A DNA stretch of 16,010 nt, from NCBI GenBank assembly GCA_031264895.1, contig JAISDI010000226.1, positions 1 through 16,010 on the forward strand. Reading direction: 5' to 3'. The notes under the pieces were generated by a model. The model was not told where the DNA came from. It worked only from the letters and a program-made list of their open reading frames with translations, and made no database searches. Position 1 is the first letter of the stretch, and every line of letters starts with the position of its first letter. A program made the position numbers and the translations under genes. Positions 8,095 through 15,030 of this stretch are shown piece by piece. Source of the stretch: Endomicrobium sp. Lineage in GTDB: Bacteria; Elusimicrobiota; Endomicrobiia; Endomicrobiales; Endomicrobiaceae.

Positions 8095-8123
8095 ATTATA
8101 ACTTAAAAGTGTTTATCTTTCAA
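8095..8123 (-). promoter_or_regulatory. Sigma70-type promoter of the FIST-kinase operon
   Basis: On the minus strand TTGAAA (8118-8123) and TATAAT (8095-8100) are spaced exactly 17 bp apart, about 58 bp upstream of the FIST start at 8037. It is the best promoter match in this divergent intergenic region. No comparably good promoter is visible for serS on the other strand; a TAGAAT near 8268 is the nearest -10 candidate and lacks a -35. Confidence 0.75.
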
Positions 8124-8304
8124 TTAATATGGCAAAATAAACGCATGGATATAAAAAGATAGTGCATGTTCACACAAATTACGCGGCAGACCGTAAACGT
8201 GACATGCCTTTCCAAAATAGCGCACGGTTTTATGATAACAAAAAGAAACTTTATTCAAAAATTGCTAGAATGATGACCTGTTTAAAACAAAACGGGAGAA
8301 AACA

Positions 8305-9579
8305 ATGTTAGATATCAAATTTATCAGAGAAAATGTCAAAGAAGTCTCAAAAGCAATGGAGTCCAGAAATCAAAACATTAACTTCGACCAGCTTCTCGGT
8401 TGGGATAATGAAAGAAAAACCGTAATTACCGCAATAGAACAATTGAGGCTGAAAAGAAACAAAGAATCCGAAGAGATAGGCAAACTCAAAAGAGACGGAA
8501 AAGAACCTTCCCAAGATTTGCTTGAAGAAATAAACCGCATAAGAGACGGTATTCAAGAGCAGGAAAAACATCTGCTCATGATTGAAAGCCAGATGGAAGA
8601 TTTTTTGTTGCGCGTGCCAAATATTCCCGACGAAAGTGTGCCTGTCGGAAAAAATGAAGAAAACAATAAAATAGTGCGTTTCGTCGGAGATCCTATAAGA
8701 CATTCTTTTAAGTCAAAACATCACTGGGAGATCGGCGAGAAGCTCGGCATTTTGGATTTTGAAACAGCGTCAAAAATTTCCGGTTCGCGCTTTGCGGTTT
8801 TAAAAAACGAAGGCTGCGCTCTCGAGAGAGCCATTATCAGTTTTTTCCTCGATACGCATAAATCAAAAGGATATAATGAAATAATGACGCCTTATCTGGT
8901 CAATCAAGTCTCGATGAGAGGCACAGGCCAGCTTCCGAAATTTGAAGAAGACGCTTTTAAATGCACAAATGACGATTTATATCTTATCCCGACGGCGGAA
9001 GTTCCCGTGACAAACATTTATAGAGATAATGTTTTGGAAGAGGCCGAACTGCCGAAAAAATATGTTTCTTATTCGGCATGTTTCAGAAGAGAAGCCGGCT
9101 CATATGGAAAAGATACGAAAGGGCTTATAAGGAATCATCAGTTTAATAAAGTAGAAATAGTGAAATTCGTAAAACCCGAAAACTCAATGGACGAACTTGA
9201 ATCGCTTGTGCTTGACGCCGGAAACGTTTTGGAACTGCTCGGTCTTCCTTACAGAGTTTCGCTTTTATGCACTGGTGATACGGGGTTTGCATCGTCAAAA
9301 ACTTATGATTTGGAAGTGTGGCTTGCCGGCAGCGGCGAATACAGGGAAATTTCTTCCTGTTCAAACTTTAAAGATTTTCAGGCGAGAAGAATGAATATAA
9401 AGGTGAAATATAAAGAAGGCAAGAAAAGAGATTTTCTGCACACTTTAAACGGTTCGGGAGTTGCGGTAGGAAGGACTTTTGCCGCTATTATTGAAAATTT
9501 TCAGCAGGAAGACGGGTCGGTAGTGATCCCCGAAGTATTAAGAAAATATACTGGTTTCGACGTCATAAAACCCAAATAA
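8305..9579 (+). CDS. serS: Seryl-tRNA synthetase
   Basis: Class II aminoacyl-tRNA synthetase charging tRNA-Ser (and tRNA-Sec where present) with serine in the cytosol. At 424 aa it is a standard bacterial length. The N-terminal arm (about 1-100) has the long antiparallel coiled coil that grips the tRNA-Ser variable arm. The catalytic core shows motif 1 near GYNEIMTPYLVN (189-200), the serine-binding TAEVP (230-234), motif 2 FRREAGSYGKDTKGLIRNHQ (260-279), SSCSN (350-354) and motif 3 with GVAVGRTFAAIIEN (385-398; Arg390). The ATG at 8305 has a GGGAGA ribosome site 6 nt upstream. A clear terminator follows at 9601. It is a single-gene unit. I see no T-box leader in the 267-bp upstream region. 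Confidence 0.98.
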   Translation: MLDIKFIRENVKEVSKAMESRNQNINFDQLLGWDNERKTVITAIEQLRLKRNKESEEIGKLKRDGKEPSQDLLEEINRIRDGIQEQEKHLLMIESQMEDFLLRVPNIPDESVPVGKNEENNKIVRFVGDPIRHSFKSKHHWEIGEKLGILDFETASKISGSRFAVLKNEGCALERAIISFFLDTHKSKGYNEIMTPYLVNQVSMRGTGQLPKFEEDAFKCTNDDLYLIPTAEVPVTNIYRDNVLEEAELPKKYVSYSACFRREAGSYGKDTKGLIRNHQFNKVEIVKFVKPENSMDELESLVLDAGNVLELLGLPYRVSLLCTGDTGFASSKTYDLEVWLAGSGEYREISSCSNFKDFQARRMNIKVKYKEGKKRDFLHTLNGSGVAVGRTFAAIIENFQQEDGSVVIPEVLRKYTGFDVIKPK

Positions 9580-9600
9580 TTTTTTTTCATCGCACAAAAT

Positions 9601-9632
9601 AAAAAAGCCGCTTCTTTGGAAGCGGCTTTTTT
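9601..9632. terminator. Bidirectional intrinsic terminator between serS and the converging basic-peptide gene
   Basis: AAAAAAGCCGCTTC (9601-9614) pairs with GAAGCGGCTTTTTT (9619-9632) around a TTTG loop. The T-run on one strand and the A-run on the other make it usable from both directions, matching the convergent genes on either side. Confidence 0.93.
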
Positions 9633-9649
9633 ATGTAAACTGAATGCTT

Positions 9650-9781
9650 TTATTTCTTCTTCTTGGGAGCAGCTTTCTTTACGGTTTTTTTCGCTACAAC
9701 TTTTTTCTTGGGTGCCGCTGCTTTTTTTGCCACAACTTTTTTCTTCGGCGCTGCTTTCTTCGCTTTGCATCCGCAAGCCAT
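9650..9781 (-). CDS. Small Lys/Ala/Pro-rich histone H1-like peptide (43 aa)
   Basis: A 43-codon gene starts at ATG 9781 with a GGAG site 8 nt upstream (GGAGCCGAACAATG) and ends at TAA 9650-9652, just before the bidirectional terminator. The product begins MACGCKAKKAAPKKKVVAKK and consists of two near-identical APKKKVVAKK units plus a final AAPKKKK. Nearly half the residues are lysine and there are no acidic residues. Similar Lys/Ala/Pro repeats occur in bacterial histone H1-like (Hc1-type) proteins and in basic HU tails, which bind DNA or RNA non-specifically, so a nucleoid or RNA-binding role is inferred. The Cys-Gly-Cys near the N-terminus is unusual for such tails and might bind metal. Short length and low complexity leave some doubt, but the ribosome site and terminator fit a real gene. 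Confidence 0.72.
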   Translation of the reverse strand: MACGCKAKKAAPKKKVVAKKAAAPKKKVVAKKTVKKAAPKKKK

Positions 9782-9876
9782 TGTTCGGCTCCTTTTGCCT
9801 ATCGGCATTTTTTCTCCGCCTTAGCGGGAACTTCATATGCGTATTATATAAATGAAAATTATAAATTGCAATAGTT

Positions 9877-10671
9877 TTATTTTAAATCATCGGGAATTTC
9901 TCTGGGCGGAAGTTTAATTCCTATCAATTCGAATGCGCCGGAAATTATCGCTCCGATAAAATAAATCACCCATACATAAGTATAATAAGAACCGAAAACT
10001 ACAGCCGCTCCCGCGACGAGAAACGAGCCGGCCAGTATCACAAGGCTTGTTTCAAGGTATCTCCATTTTTTCGGCATCAAATTATAAATATGAGCAAGCT
10101 GGTAATGATGTCTTCTGTGTTTTACGTATGCCGCAGCAAGCAGCAAAAAACCTACAGGAGAAACGAATTGGCATATTAAATGTATGATCACAAGCTGCAT
10201 TACCGGCGCGCCCGACGCGAACCATACCGGATCGTACATGTTGATCATGCCCCACGAATAAATTATTTTAGAATCCGTCGCAGCAATGCTGTTGACGAGC
10301 ACAAAAATAATTCCCATTAACGCGCCTATTACGTAAGCCGCAAACGTCGACGATTTCGGCGCGCCGCTGGGCGTTGGCACCCAGTGGAAAATCGCGACAA
10401 GTATTGACGGCGCTATTACCGCCATTAAAAAAAACTGTCTTGCGGAATTTATTATCATAGGCCACGGATGCGGCCCGATGACGTTTTGCAGCGGACGCGT
10501 TATAAAATAAATACCGAACATTATAAACGCAAGTTCAAGTTTTTTAAACCCTATCTCGCCGAACATTATCGAACGCAGCTTGCCCGTTCTTTTTACTTCA
10601 AAAGCCATAAAAAAATATAAAACACCGGTTATGACGGGCAAAAATGCAGTTATTGCAAAGTCTATATTCAT
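9877..10671 (-). CDS. Seven-helix integral membrane protein of unknown function
   Basis: A 264-aa hydrophobic protein with about seven predicted membrane segments (near residues 5-24, 45-60, 75-97, 109-131, 157-181, 207-226 and 231-250). A basic loop HRRHHYQLAH lies at 185-194 and a short hydrophilic tail KLPPREIPDDLK at the end. The layout resembles 7TM sensory modules, but no conserved motif lets me assign it to a family. A GGAG site (GGAGAAAAA) lies directly before the ATG. It follows the folD operon in the same direction but is separated from it by the inverted-repeat element at 10691-10853, so it may be transcribed on its own or by read-through. Confidence 0.6.
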   Translation of the reverse strand: MNIDFAITAFLPVITGVLYFFMAFEVKRTGKLRSIMFGEIGFKKLELAFIMFGIYFITRPLQNVIGPHPWPMIINSARQFFLMAVIAPSILVAIFHWVPTPSGAPKSSTFAAYVIGALMGIIFVLVNSIAATDSKIIYSWGMINMYDPVWFASGAPVMQLVIIHLICQFVSPVGFLLLAAAYVKHRRHHYQLAHIYNLMPKKWRYLETSLVILAGSFLVAGAAVVFGSYYTYVWVIYFIGAIISGAFELIGIKLPPREIPDDLK

Positions 10672-10690
10672 TTTTTCTCCACAAATACTT

Positions 10691-10853
10691 GGGTCTCTCT
10701 AAAAACCTTAAAGCACATCCTTGCCGCGCCTTTCGAGGCATTTCAGCGTCAGAAAATTTGTCCGTCCTTGCTCTTAGGACGCCCTGCTTTTTCTTCCTTG
10801 AACTGCCTCAAAATTCACGGCAATTATATACTTTAGGGTTTTTAGAGAAACCC
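10691..10853. mobile_element. Candidate MITE-like element bounded by 23-bp imperfect inverted repeats
   Basis: The left end (10691-10713, starting GGGTCTCTCTAAAAACC) and the right end (10831-10853, whose complement starts GGGTTTCTCTAAAAACC) form inverted repeats matching at 21 of 23 positions. The 163-bp unit contains an internal hairpin (CGTCCT/AGGACG on the minus strand, loop AAGAGCA) and GAGGCA/TGCCTC pairing near its ends. It lies between two minus-strand genes and supplies the last 14 or so codons and the stop of the 193-aa protein. No transposase is encoded and no clear target duplication is visible. It could also be a structured RNA element or a terminator. Confidence 0.5.
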
Positions 10854-11389
10854 AATCGTATATCAAAATTTTTCATTCTTATCTTATTGTCTTTAAGCCG
10901 CGACGCTTCGGTTACAAAAAATACCGGGTGCTGCCCGCCGGAATTGTCAGTCGTTTCACAGTGAACGGTATCTTTTAACATTATAAAAAAACTTAAAGCC
11001 GGATTATTAAATTCTAATTCAATTGCCGCAAAATCTTTTGCCGACAGAGCGTTGTTTTCTGCTTTTTTAAAAAAATCTTTTTTCTTCAAATAAGAAATAA
11101 CAAGATATAATTTTTTGAATTTTAAATTCAAAGGATTTATAAGCAAAAACTCTTCATTGTCGTCATGGAAACTTAATTTTATATCTTCAGTTCTTTTGCC
11201 GACGCTCATGAACGTATGCGAACCGTTCTTTGAGCGCGAAGTATAAAATCTTTCTACGGCGCCGGTTTTTGTTCTCGTTTCGATTGTCTTTTTAAGAGGG
11301 CGTATAAGTCTGATAAGTTTTTTCTTTTCAAGTTTTAGAAATAAAGACAGGGAAGCTTTTTCGGGTTTTAATAAAATTTCTTTTTTCAT
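10808..11389 (-). CDS. Hypothetical protein, 193 aa, co-transcribed with folD
   Basis: I do not recognise a family. The protein is very Lys-rich with hydrophobic strands (for example EEFLLINPLNLKFKKLYLVI and PALSFFIMLKD), no signal peptide and no membrane segments, suggesting a soluble, mostly beta protein. Its ATG overlaps the folD stop (ATGA), so it is translationally coupled to folD and is third in the PilZ-folD operon. The C-terminal residues from GFSKNPKVYN onward are encoded inside the right arm of the inverted-repeat element, so the original C-terminus was probably replaced. Confidence 0.7.
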   Translation of the reverse strand: MKKEILLKPEKASLSLFLKLEKKKLIRLIRPLKKTIETRTKTGAVERFYTSRSKNGSHTFMSVGKRTEDIKLSFHDDNEEFLLINPLNLKFKKLYLVISYLKKKDFFKKAENNALSAKDFAAIELEFNNPALSFFIMLKDTVHCETTDNSGGQHPVFFVTEASRLKDNKIRMKNFDIRLGFSKNPKVYNCREF

Positions 11390-12252
11390 TTTCGGTTTGC
11401 AAAAGCTTTAAGAGTGTTTTCCAAAAGCATCGTTATCGTCATCGGGCCTACTCCGCCGGGAACGGGAGTTATCGTTATATCCATTTCTTTGACGCCGTCG
11501 AAATCTACGTCGCCGCAAAGCCCTTCCGGCGTTCTGTTTATTCCGACGTCAATGACGCATGAGCCGTCTTTAATGAAATCTTTGTCGACGAATTTCGGTT
11601 TTCCTATTGCCGCAACTACAATATCGGCATTTTTGCAAATCTCTTTTAAATTTTTTGTCTTTGAATGCGCCATTATAACAGTCGCATTATTTGCCAGAAG
11701 CAGCATCGATAAAGGTTTGCCAACAAGGTTTGACCGTCCTATCACGACAGCCGTTTTACCTTCGATCTGAATGCCGGTTTCGCGCAGCAAATATATTACT
11801 CCCAGCGGCGTACACGATACGAGAATATTTTTCTCTGTTATTTCTTTCCAGCTTTTCGACAGATTTAACAGACCTGCATTAAAAGGATGAAGCCCGTCAA
11901 CGTCTTTAAGAGGGCTTATCGCGTTTATACATTCCTGCGCGTCCTGATTGTCCGGAAGAGGAAGCTGCAACAATATGCCGTCAATATCGGCATTATCATT
12001 AAGTTCTTTTATTTTTTTTATAATTTCTTCTTTTGAAGAGTTTTTCGGCATTGTGCAATGTTCGGAACATATGCCCGCATCAGTACAAGCTTTAATTTTT
12101 GATTTAATGTAAACCTGACTTGCCGGATCGTCTCCCACAAGTATCGTTGCCAATCCGGGCGTTTTGCCGGTTTCTTTTTTTAAGAGTCCGACTTTTTGTT
12201 TGATTTCAAGTCTTTTTTCGTTAGATATTTTTTTTCCGTCGATTAAATTCAT
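11386..12252 (-). CDS. folD: Bifunctional methylenetetrahydrofolate dehydrogenase / methenyltetrahydrofolate cyclohydrolase
   Basis: FolD interconverts 5,10-methylene-THF, 5,10-methenyl-THF and 10-formyl-THF in one-carbon metabolism, supplying purine and formyl-Met synthesis; it acts in the cytosol. At 288 aa it is typical. The catalytic residues are in place: Tyr48 and Lys52 in QVYIKSKIKA, Gln96 in DGILLQLPLP and Asp119 in PLKDVDGLHP. The NAD(P)-binding Rossmann site VVIGRSNLVGKP lies at 169-180 and the C-terminal signature ITPVPGGVGPMTITMLLENT at 261-280. The start ATG at 12252 has a GAGGA site, which lies against the PilZ stop 8 bp upstream. It is the second gene of a three-gene minus-strand operon, with the next gene overlapping its stop by 4 bp. 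Confidence 0.97.
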   Translation of the reverse strand: MNLIDGKKISNEKRLEIKQKVGLLKKETGKTPGLATILVGDDPASQVYIKSKIKACTDAGICSEHCTMPKNSSKEEIIKKIKELNDNADIDGILLQLPLPDNQDAQECINAISPLKDVDGLHPFNAGLLNLSKSWKEITEKNILVSCTPLGVIYLLRETGIQIEGKTAVVIGRSNLVGKPLSMLLLANNATVIMAHSKTKNLKEICKNADIVVAAIGKPKFVDKDFIKDGSCVIDVGINRTPEGLCGDVDFDGVKEMDITITPVPGGVGPMTITMLLENTLKAFANRK

Positions 12253-12259
12253 AATATCC

Positions 12260-12592
12260 TCAATATAAGTTGAAATATTTTAAAAGATAAGCGTTAAAAT
12301 CAGCCAAATTTTTTAAATTGGGTTCGCAGTATTTCGCTCCGTAAAGATTGCCAAACCCGCCCAGCGACGAATGTAAAACTTCCGTCAGTACGCGGTACTG
12401 TTTTCCTTCCGGAGAAACAAAATGTATCAAAAGTTTTTCTCCCGAACGAAAATCTTCTTTGCTTTCGATCGCCACTCCGCCTCTGCTGATATTGACAAGC
12501 AGACACGTACACAACTCTTTACTGCCGTCGGAGTTATAACAGTCGACATTCATTGCGGTAAAACGCCGTATATGGCTTCTTTTTTCCTGCAT
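12260..12592 (-). CDS. PilZ domain protein (probable c-di-GMP receptor)
   Basis: A 110-aa stand-alone PilZ domain. The N-terminus has the RxxxR motif (R5 and R9 in KRSHIRRF) and the second motif N34-x-S36-x-x-G39 in LLVNISRGGVAIES; both contact cyclic di-GMP in known PilZ proteins. YRVLTEVLHSS and YGAKYCEP fit the later beta strands. The start ATG has a strong GAGGAG site. It leads the operon with folD and the 193-aa gene. PilZ proteins often control motility, adhesion or polysaccharide export, but nothing nearby identifies its output. No clear promoter was found: a TATAAT sits at 12666-12671 on the minus strand without a good -35. Confidence 0.88.
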   Translation of the reverse strand: MQEKRSHIRRFTAMNVDCYNSDGSKELCTCLLVNISRGGVAIESKEDFRSGEKLLIHFVSPEGKQYRVLTEVLHSSLGGFGNLYGAKYCEPNLKNLADFNAYLLKYFNLY

Positions 12593-12960
12593 ATTAACTC
12601 CTCATTATTTTATTTTTATATGATTAAAAAAATACGCGGTTTACAAACAAAACTTTTGTTCCCATATTATACGGACAAACAATACGCCCTGCGGCATTTA
12701 TGTTTTTTTCGGATTTTCTTAGGATTCTTACTCTGAAACCGGCTTTTTTTACATATTGCCTGTTGAAGCGGAATAGATACGTAAAAAACCTTTTATAATT
12801 CAACGCCGTGTTAGGATATAAAATTATATAAACTCCTAACATAAAATGCAATTGTGGCAAAATAAGTCGAAAAGCGAAATTTTTCCTTAAAATAACGCTT
12901 AATTTTTCATTCTTGCAAGGCATTCGCTTATTTGTTATAATTCTTTACACATTTTAAAAT
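12593..12960. other. Intergenic region with a hairpin and the tRNA-Ser promoter
   Basis: This 368-bp stretch has no convincing gene; short reading frames on either strand lack ribosome sites. It contains an inverted repeat GTTAGGA/TCCTAAC (12810-12816 and 12834-12840) and, at its right end, the tRNA promoter. Confidence 0.5.
12913..12941 (+). promoter_or_regulatory. Sigma70 promoter of the tRNA-Ser gene
   Basis: TTGCAA (12913-12918) and TATAAT (12936-12941) are separated by 17 bp, and the -10 ends 19 bp before the first base of the mature tRNA. Confidence 0.8.
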
Positions 12961-13052
12961 GGAAGGGTCGCATAGCTGGTCTAGTGCGGTGGTTTGCTAA
13001 ACCGCTGTACGGATGAAAGTCCGTACCGAGGGTTCGAATCCCTCCCCTTCCG
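12961..13052 (+). tRNA. tRNA-Ser (anticodon GCU)
   Basis: A 92-base class II tRNA. The acceptor arm GGAAGGG (12961-12967) pairs with CCCTTCC (13045-13051), with G13052 as discriminator. The anticodon stem GTGGT/ACCGC encloses the loop TTGCTAA with anticodon GCT at 12996-12998, reading AGC/AGU. A long variable arm (TACGGATGAAAGTCCGTA) is typical of tRNA-Ser. The T arm GAGGG TTCGAAT CCCTC is intact. The 3' CCA is not encoded. Its 3' end borders the accessory genes on the right. Confidence 0.97.
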
Positions 13053-13248
13053 TTCGCCAGTCGCTCTCGTCGAGAAAATGTCAATTTTGGCAAATTTGTC
13101 GTCGGGAGTTTTTCTTTTCCGGACTTATAGACTGCCGGTTCCGCCCTAAATCCGCCAAATAAGCCCAAAACAAATTTTATGTTCTCTACCGCCAAGCGAA
13201 AGAGTTCGGAGTTGAAATCGGATGTCATGGCGAATTTAAGATATCAGG

Positions 13249-14034
13249 TTAAAATAATGTTCCCTGTGGGTCTTCTGCAGTCTTATTTGGATGGAAAGTG
13301 CCGATTATAATGAAAGGATTTCTTGCAGTGTTATGATGTTCTTTTGTTGTCCCTAAAAAGAAGTACAAATCTTTTTTATGGGCAAAGTCGTCAAGATACT
13401 TTTCTTTGACTTTTTGACAGGCCAATTCTGGGGTATCTTTGTATTTTAAAAACAATGCTCCAATTTCCCAGTCTGTAATGGACAGTTTAGATTCCTTGCC
13501 TTCATCGTCTTCAAAAACATACTTAAATTTAAAAGGTAATTTTTCTATACGTTTGAAATCGTTTGGCATGAAGAATTCGAGTTGTTTGTTTTCTTCTACA
13601 CTCCAAGTCGCATCCTGTTTTTCAATTAAGAAATCTGTTATTTTTGTAGGTTTGAATAAAGCTAAAGAAGTATATTTGGGCTTTTTGGAATCAGCTATTA
13701 ACTCCTTCATATTGGTGTAAAGTTTTATATTGTTTAATATATCTTTTCTTGCTTTCCAATTGCTTTCAGTTCCAATGTGTCCAATCCTTTTACATTCACC
13801 AATTGGCTTGTAGCTTTCTTTTCTAAAATCTGAAGTATTTCTTTCTACTATGATTTCAACCCAATCGTATTTATTATATTGTTTGTCATAAGAAAGTTTT
13901 CTGAATTCTATCGGATATAATCTAATCCATTTGCCATCTTCTGTGATCCCTGCTGTGCAGACAAGTTCATCATACTTTTTGGAAGGGGTGGGATAGGTTT
14001 TAACGGTTATAAGGACTTTTTTTGTTTCTTTCAC
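13249..14034 (-). CDS. Partner protein of the DUF488 gene, possibly a dual-OB-type protein (261 aa)
   Basis: A 261-aa soluble protein, rich in Lys and aromatic residues. The N-terminus, KKVLITVKTYPTPSKKYDEL, leads into a hallmark stretch EDGKWIRLYPIEFRKL (32-47). This resembles the small-beta-barrel 'WIRLYP/WIRPV' pattern I associate with dual-OB-domain proteins; the assignment is by memory and not certain. Another conserved-looking piece is DLYFFLGTTKEHH...NPFIIIGTFHP near the C-terminus. The start is a GTG at 14034 placed directly after the stop of the DUF488 gene with no gap, so translation is probably coupled. The pair is likely to function as a unit. The base composition is AT-richer than the central genes, consistent with transfer. 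No terminator is evident downstream. Confidence 0.7.
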   Translation of the reverse strand: MKETKKVLITVKTYPTPSKKYDELVCTAGITEDGKWIRLYPIEFRKLSYDKQYNKYDWVEIIVERNTSDFRKESYKPIGECKRIGHIGTESNWKARKDILNNIKLYTNMKELIADSKKPKYTSLALFKPTKITDFLIEKQDATWSVEENKQLEFFMPNDFKRIEKLPFKFKYVFEDDEGKESKLSITDWEIGALFLKYKDTPELACQKVKEKYLDDFAHKKDLYFFLGTTKEHHNTARNPFIIIGTFHPNKTAEDPQGTLF

Positions 14035-14925
14035 TTATAAATGTTCCATTTTAAATTCGTTGGGATATAAATGGCTCATGTAGTTTACTACTCTGTATCT
14101 ATGGCAGTAGTTTTTATCAGCTTCAAAACAAGTAAGCGCAATTCTTTTATCTTGCATTAAAACATCATAAACCTTTTCTATACTTTTAACATTTTGCTTT
14201 AAAGTGGTATCTTCATATTTTGCAAATAATATTTGATAATCCTCAAAAGAGTTTAAAGATTGCCTCTTATCGGACTCTATGCCAAGTTCCGGAATATGGA
14301 TATATTTAATACCTAAATCATTAGTTCTTTTTGACAAAAAGCTTTTAGAAAATCCATATTTCATACTTAGGGGATTTTTTCTTACATCAACAAGAGTTGT
14401 TATATTATTTTGTATTAATAGATTCAGGTAGGCTTCTAGGCTTTTGCCTTCATAGCCTATATCAAATAAGGTTATGCTGTTGTCATCAGAAATAGTGGCT
14501 TTAATCGCATTTTTTGTCTCAGATGTTATTAAATCCTGCCTTCTGCTATTTTTGGCAGAATACGGGTATTTTGCATAGGTTAGTTTCATTAAATCATCAG
14601 CAGTTTTGTCTTTAAATTGCCTATACAAGCTATTTATTGCTTCACTGTCATTTTCAGTTATTTTGTGAGCTTGCGCATCAAATTGCCGCAATAAAAAATA
14701 CTTGTCGTCTTCAAACACAATATCTTCTTTTTTAAGACCATTCATATCGGAATACGCAGTAAAAGAAAATGCTCCGTAATGATACGGAACAAATTCATAT
14801 GGTTGACTTTTTTCACTGGATGCGCAAAAGAGAAGTAGTAGTTTGGTAAAAGAAATCTTATCTAACCTGCCGCCAAAAGCATGTAGCAAATTTAATAATA
14901 TCTTTTTTCTGTAGAACATACGCAT
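14035..14925 (-). CDS. Two-domain DUF488 family protein with extra N-terminal domain
   Basis: A 296-aa protein. Residues about 152-290 form a DUF488 domain: LFDIGYEGKSLEAYL (153-167), TLVDVRKNPLSMKYGFSK (177-194), the IPELGIES stretch (211-218) and the Cys-containing TCFEADKNYCHRYRV (265-279, with C266, C274, H275, R276). DUF488 is uncharacterised, though its conserved Cys/His/Arg cluster suggests a catalytic or binding site. Residues 1-130 form a separate domain (KISFTKLLLLFCASSE; PYHYGAFSFTAYSDMNGL) that somewhat recalls Panacea/SocA-like helical domains; this is only an impression. The stop is directly followed by the GTG of the partner gene. A possible promoter (TTGGCA-17-TACTCT) sits just upstream. 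The start could be M1 (14925) or M3 (14919); no strong Shine-Dalgarno site is seen. Confidence 0.82.
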   Translation of the reverse strand: MRMFYRKKILLNLLHAFGGRLDKISFTKLLLLFCASSEKSQPYEFVPYHYGAFSFTAYSDMNGLKKEDIVFEDDKYFLLRQFDAQAHKITENDSEAINSLYRQFKDKTADDLMKLTYAKYPYSAKNSRRQDLITSETKNAIKATISDDNSITLFDIGYEGKSLEAYLNLLIQNNITTLVDVRKNPLSMKYGFSKSFLSKRTNDLGIKYIHIPELGIESDKRQSLNSFEDYQILFAKYEDTTLKQNVKSIEKVYDVLMQDKRIALTCFEADKNYCHRYRVVNYMSHLYPNEFKMEHL

Positions 14926-14948
14926 ATATTACAATATTTTAACGCATT

Positions 14949-14977
14949 AGAGTAGCGATTTTTGCCCTATCTGCCAA
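14949..14977 (-). promoter_or_regulatory. Possible promoter of the DUF488 gene pair
   Basis: On the minus strand TTGGCA (14972-14977) and TACTCT (14949-14954) are 17 bp apart, about 24 bp upstream of the start at 14925. The -35 is good (5 of 6) and the -10 weak (3 of 6). Confidence 0.35.
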
Positions 14978-14989
14978 TCTAAAAGAATT

Positions 14990-14998
14990 TGCTAAAAT
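14990..14998 (+). promoter_or_regulatory. Possible extended -10 promoter of the SseB-like gene
   Basis: TGCTAAAAT (14990-14998) matches an extended -10 (TGn plus TAAAAT) 32 bp before the ATG at 15031. No -35 is recognisable. It would fire divergently from the DUF488 promoter, with which it nearly overlaps. Confidence 0.35.
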
Positions 14999-15030
14999 AA
15001 GGTCAATCTACTAAAAAGGGCGATTGAAAA

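Noticed and set aside
8041..8304. Possible T-box riboswitch upstream of serS.
   Set aside because: No specifier-loop or T-box consensus sequence and no terminator/antiterminator pair could be recognised.
12935..13228. A 97-codon minus-strand frame covering the tRNA-Ser gene, containing GGIRTLGTDFHPYSG.
   Set aside because: It is the antisense of tRNA-Ser read as protein. The 'GGIRTxGT' stretch is a well-known spurious translation of tRNA-Ser complements; there is no ribosome site. The 13053-13248 spacer itself shows no gene.
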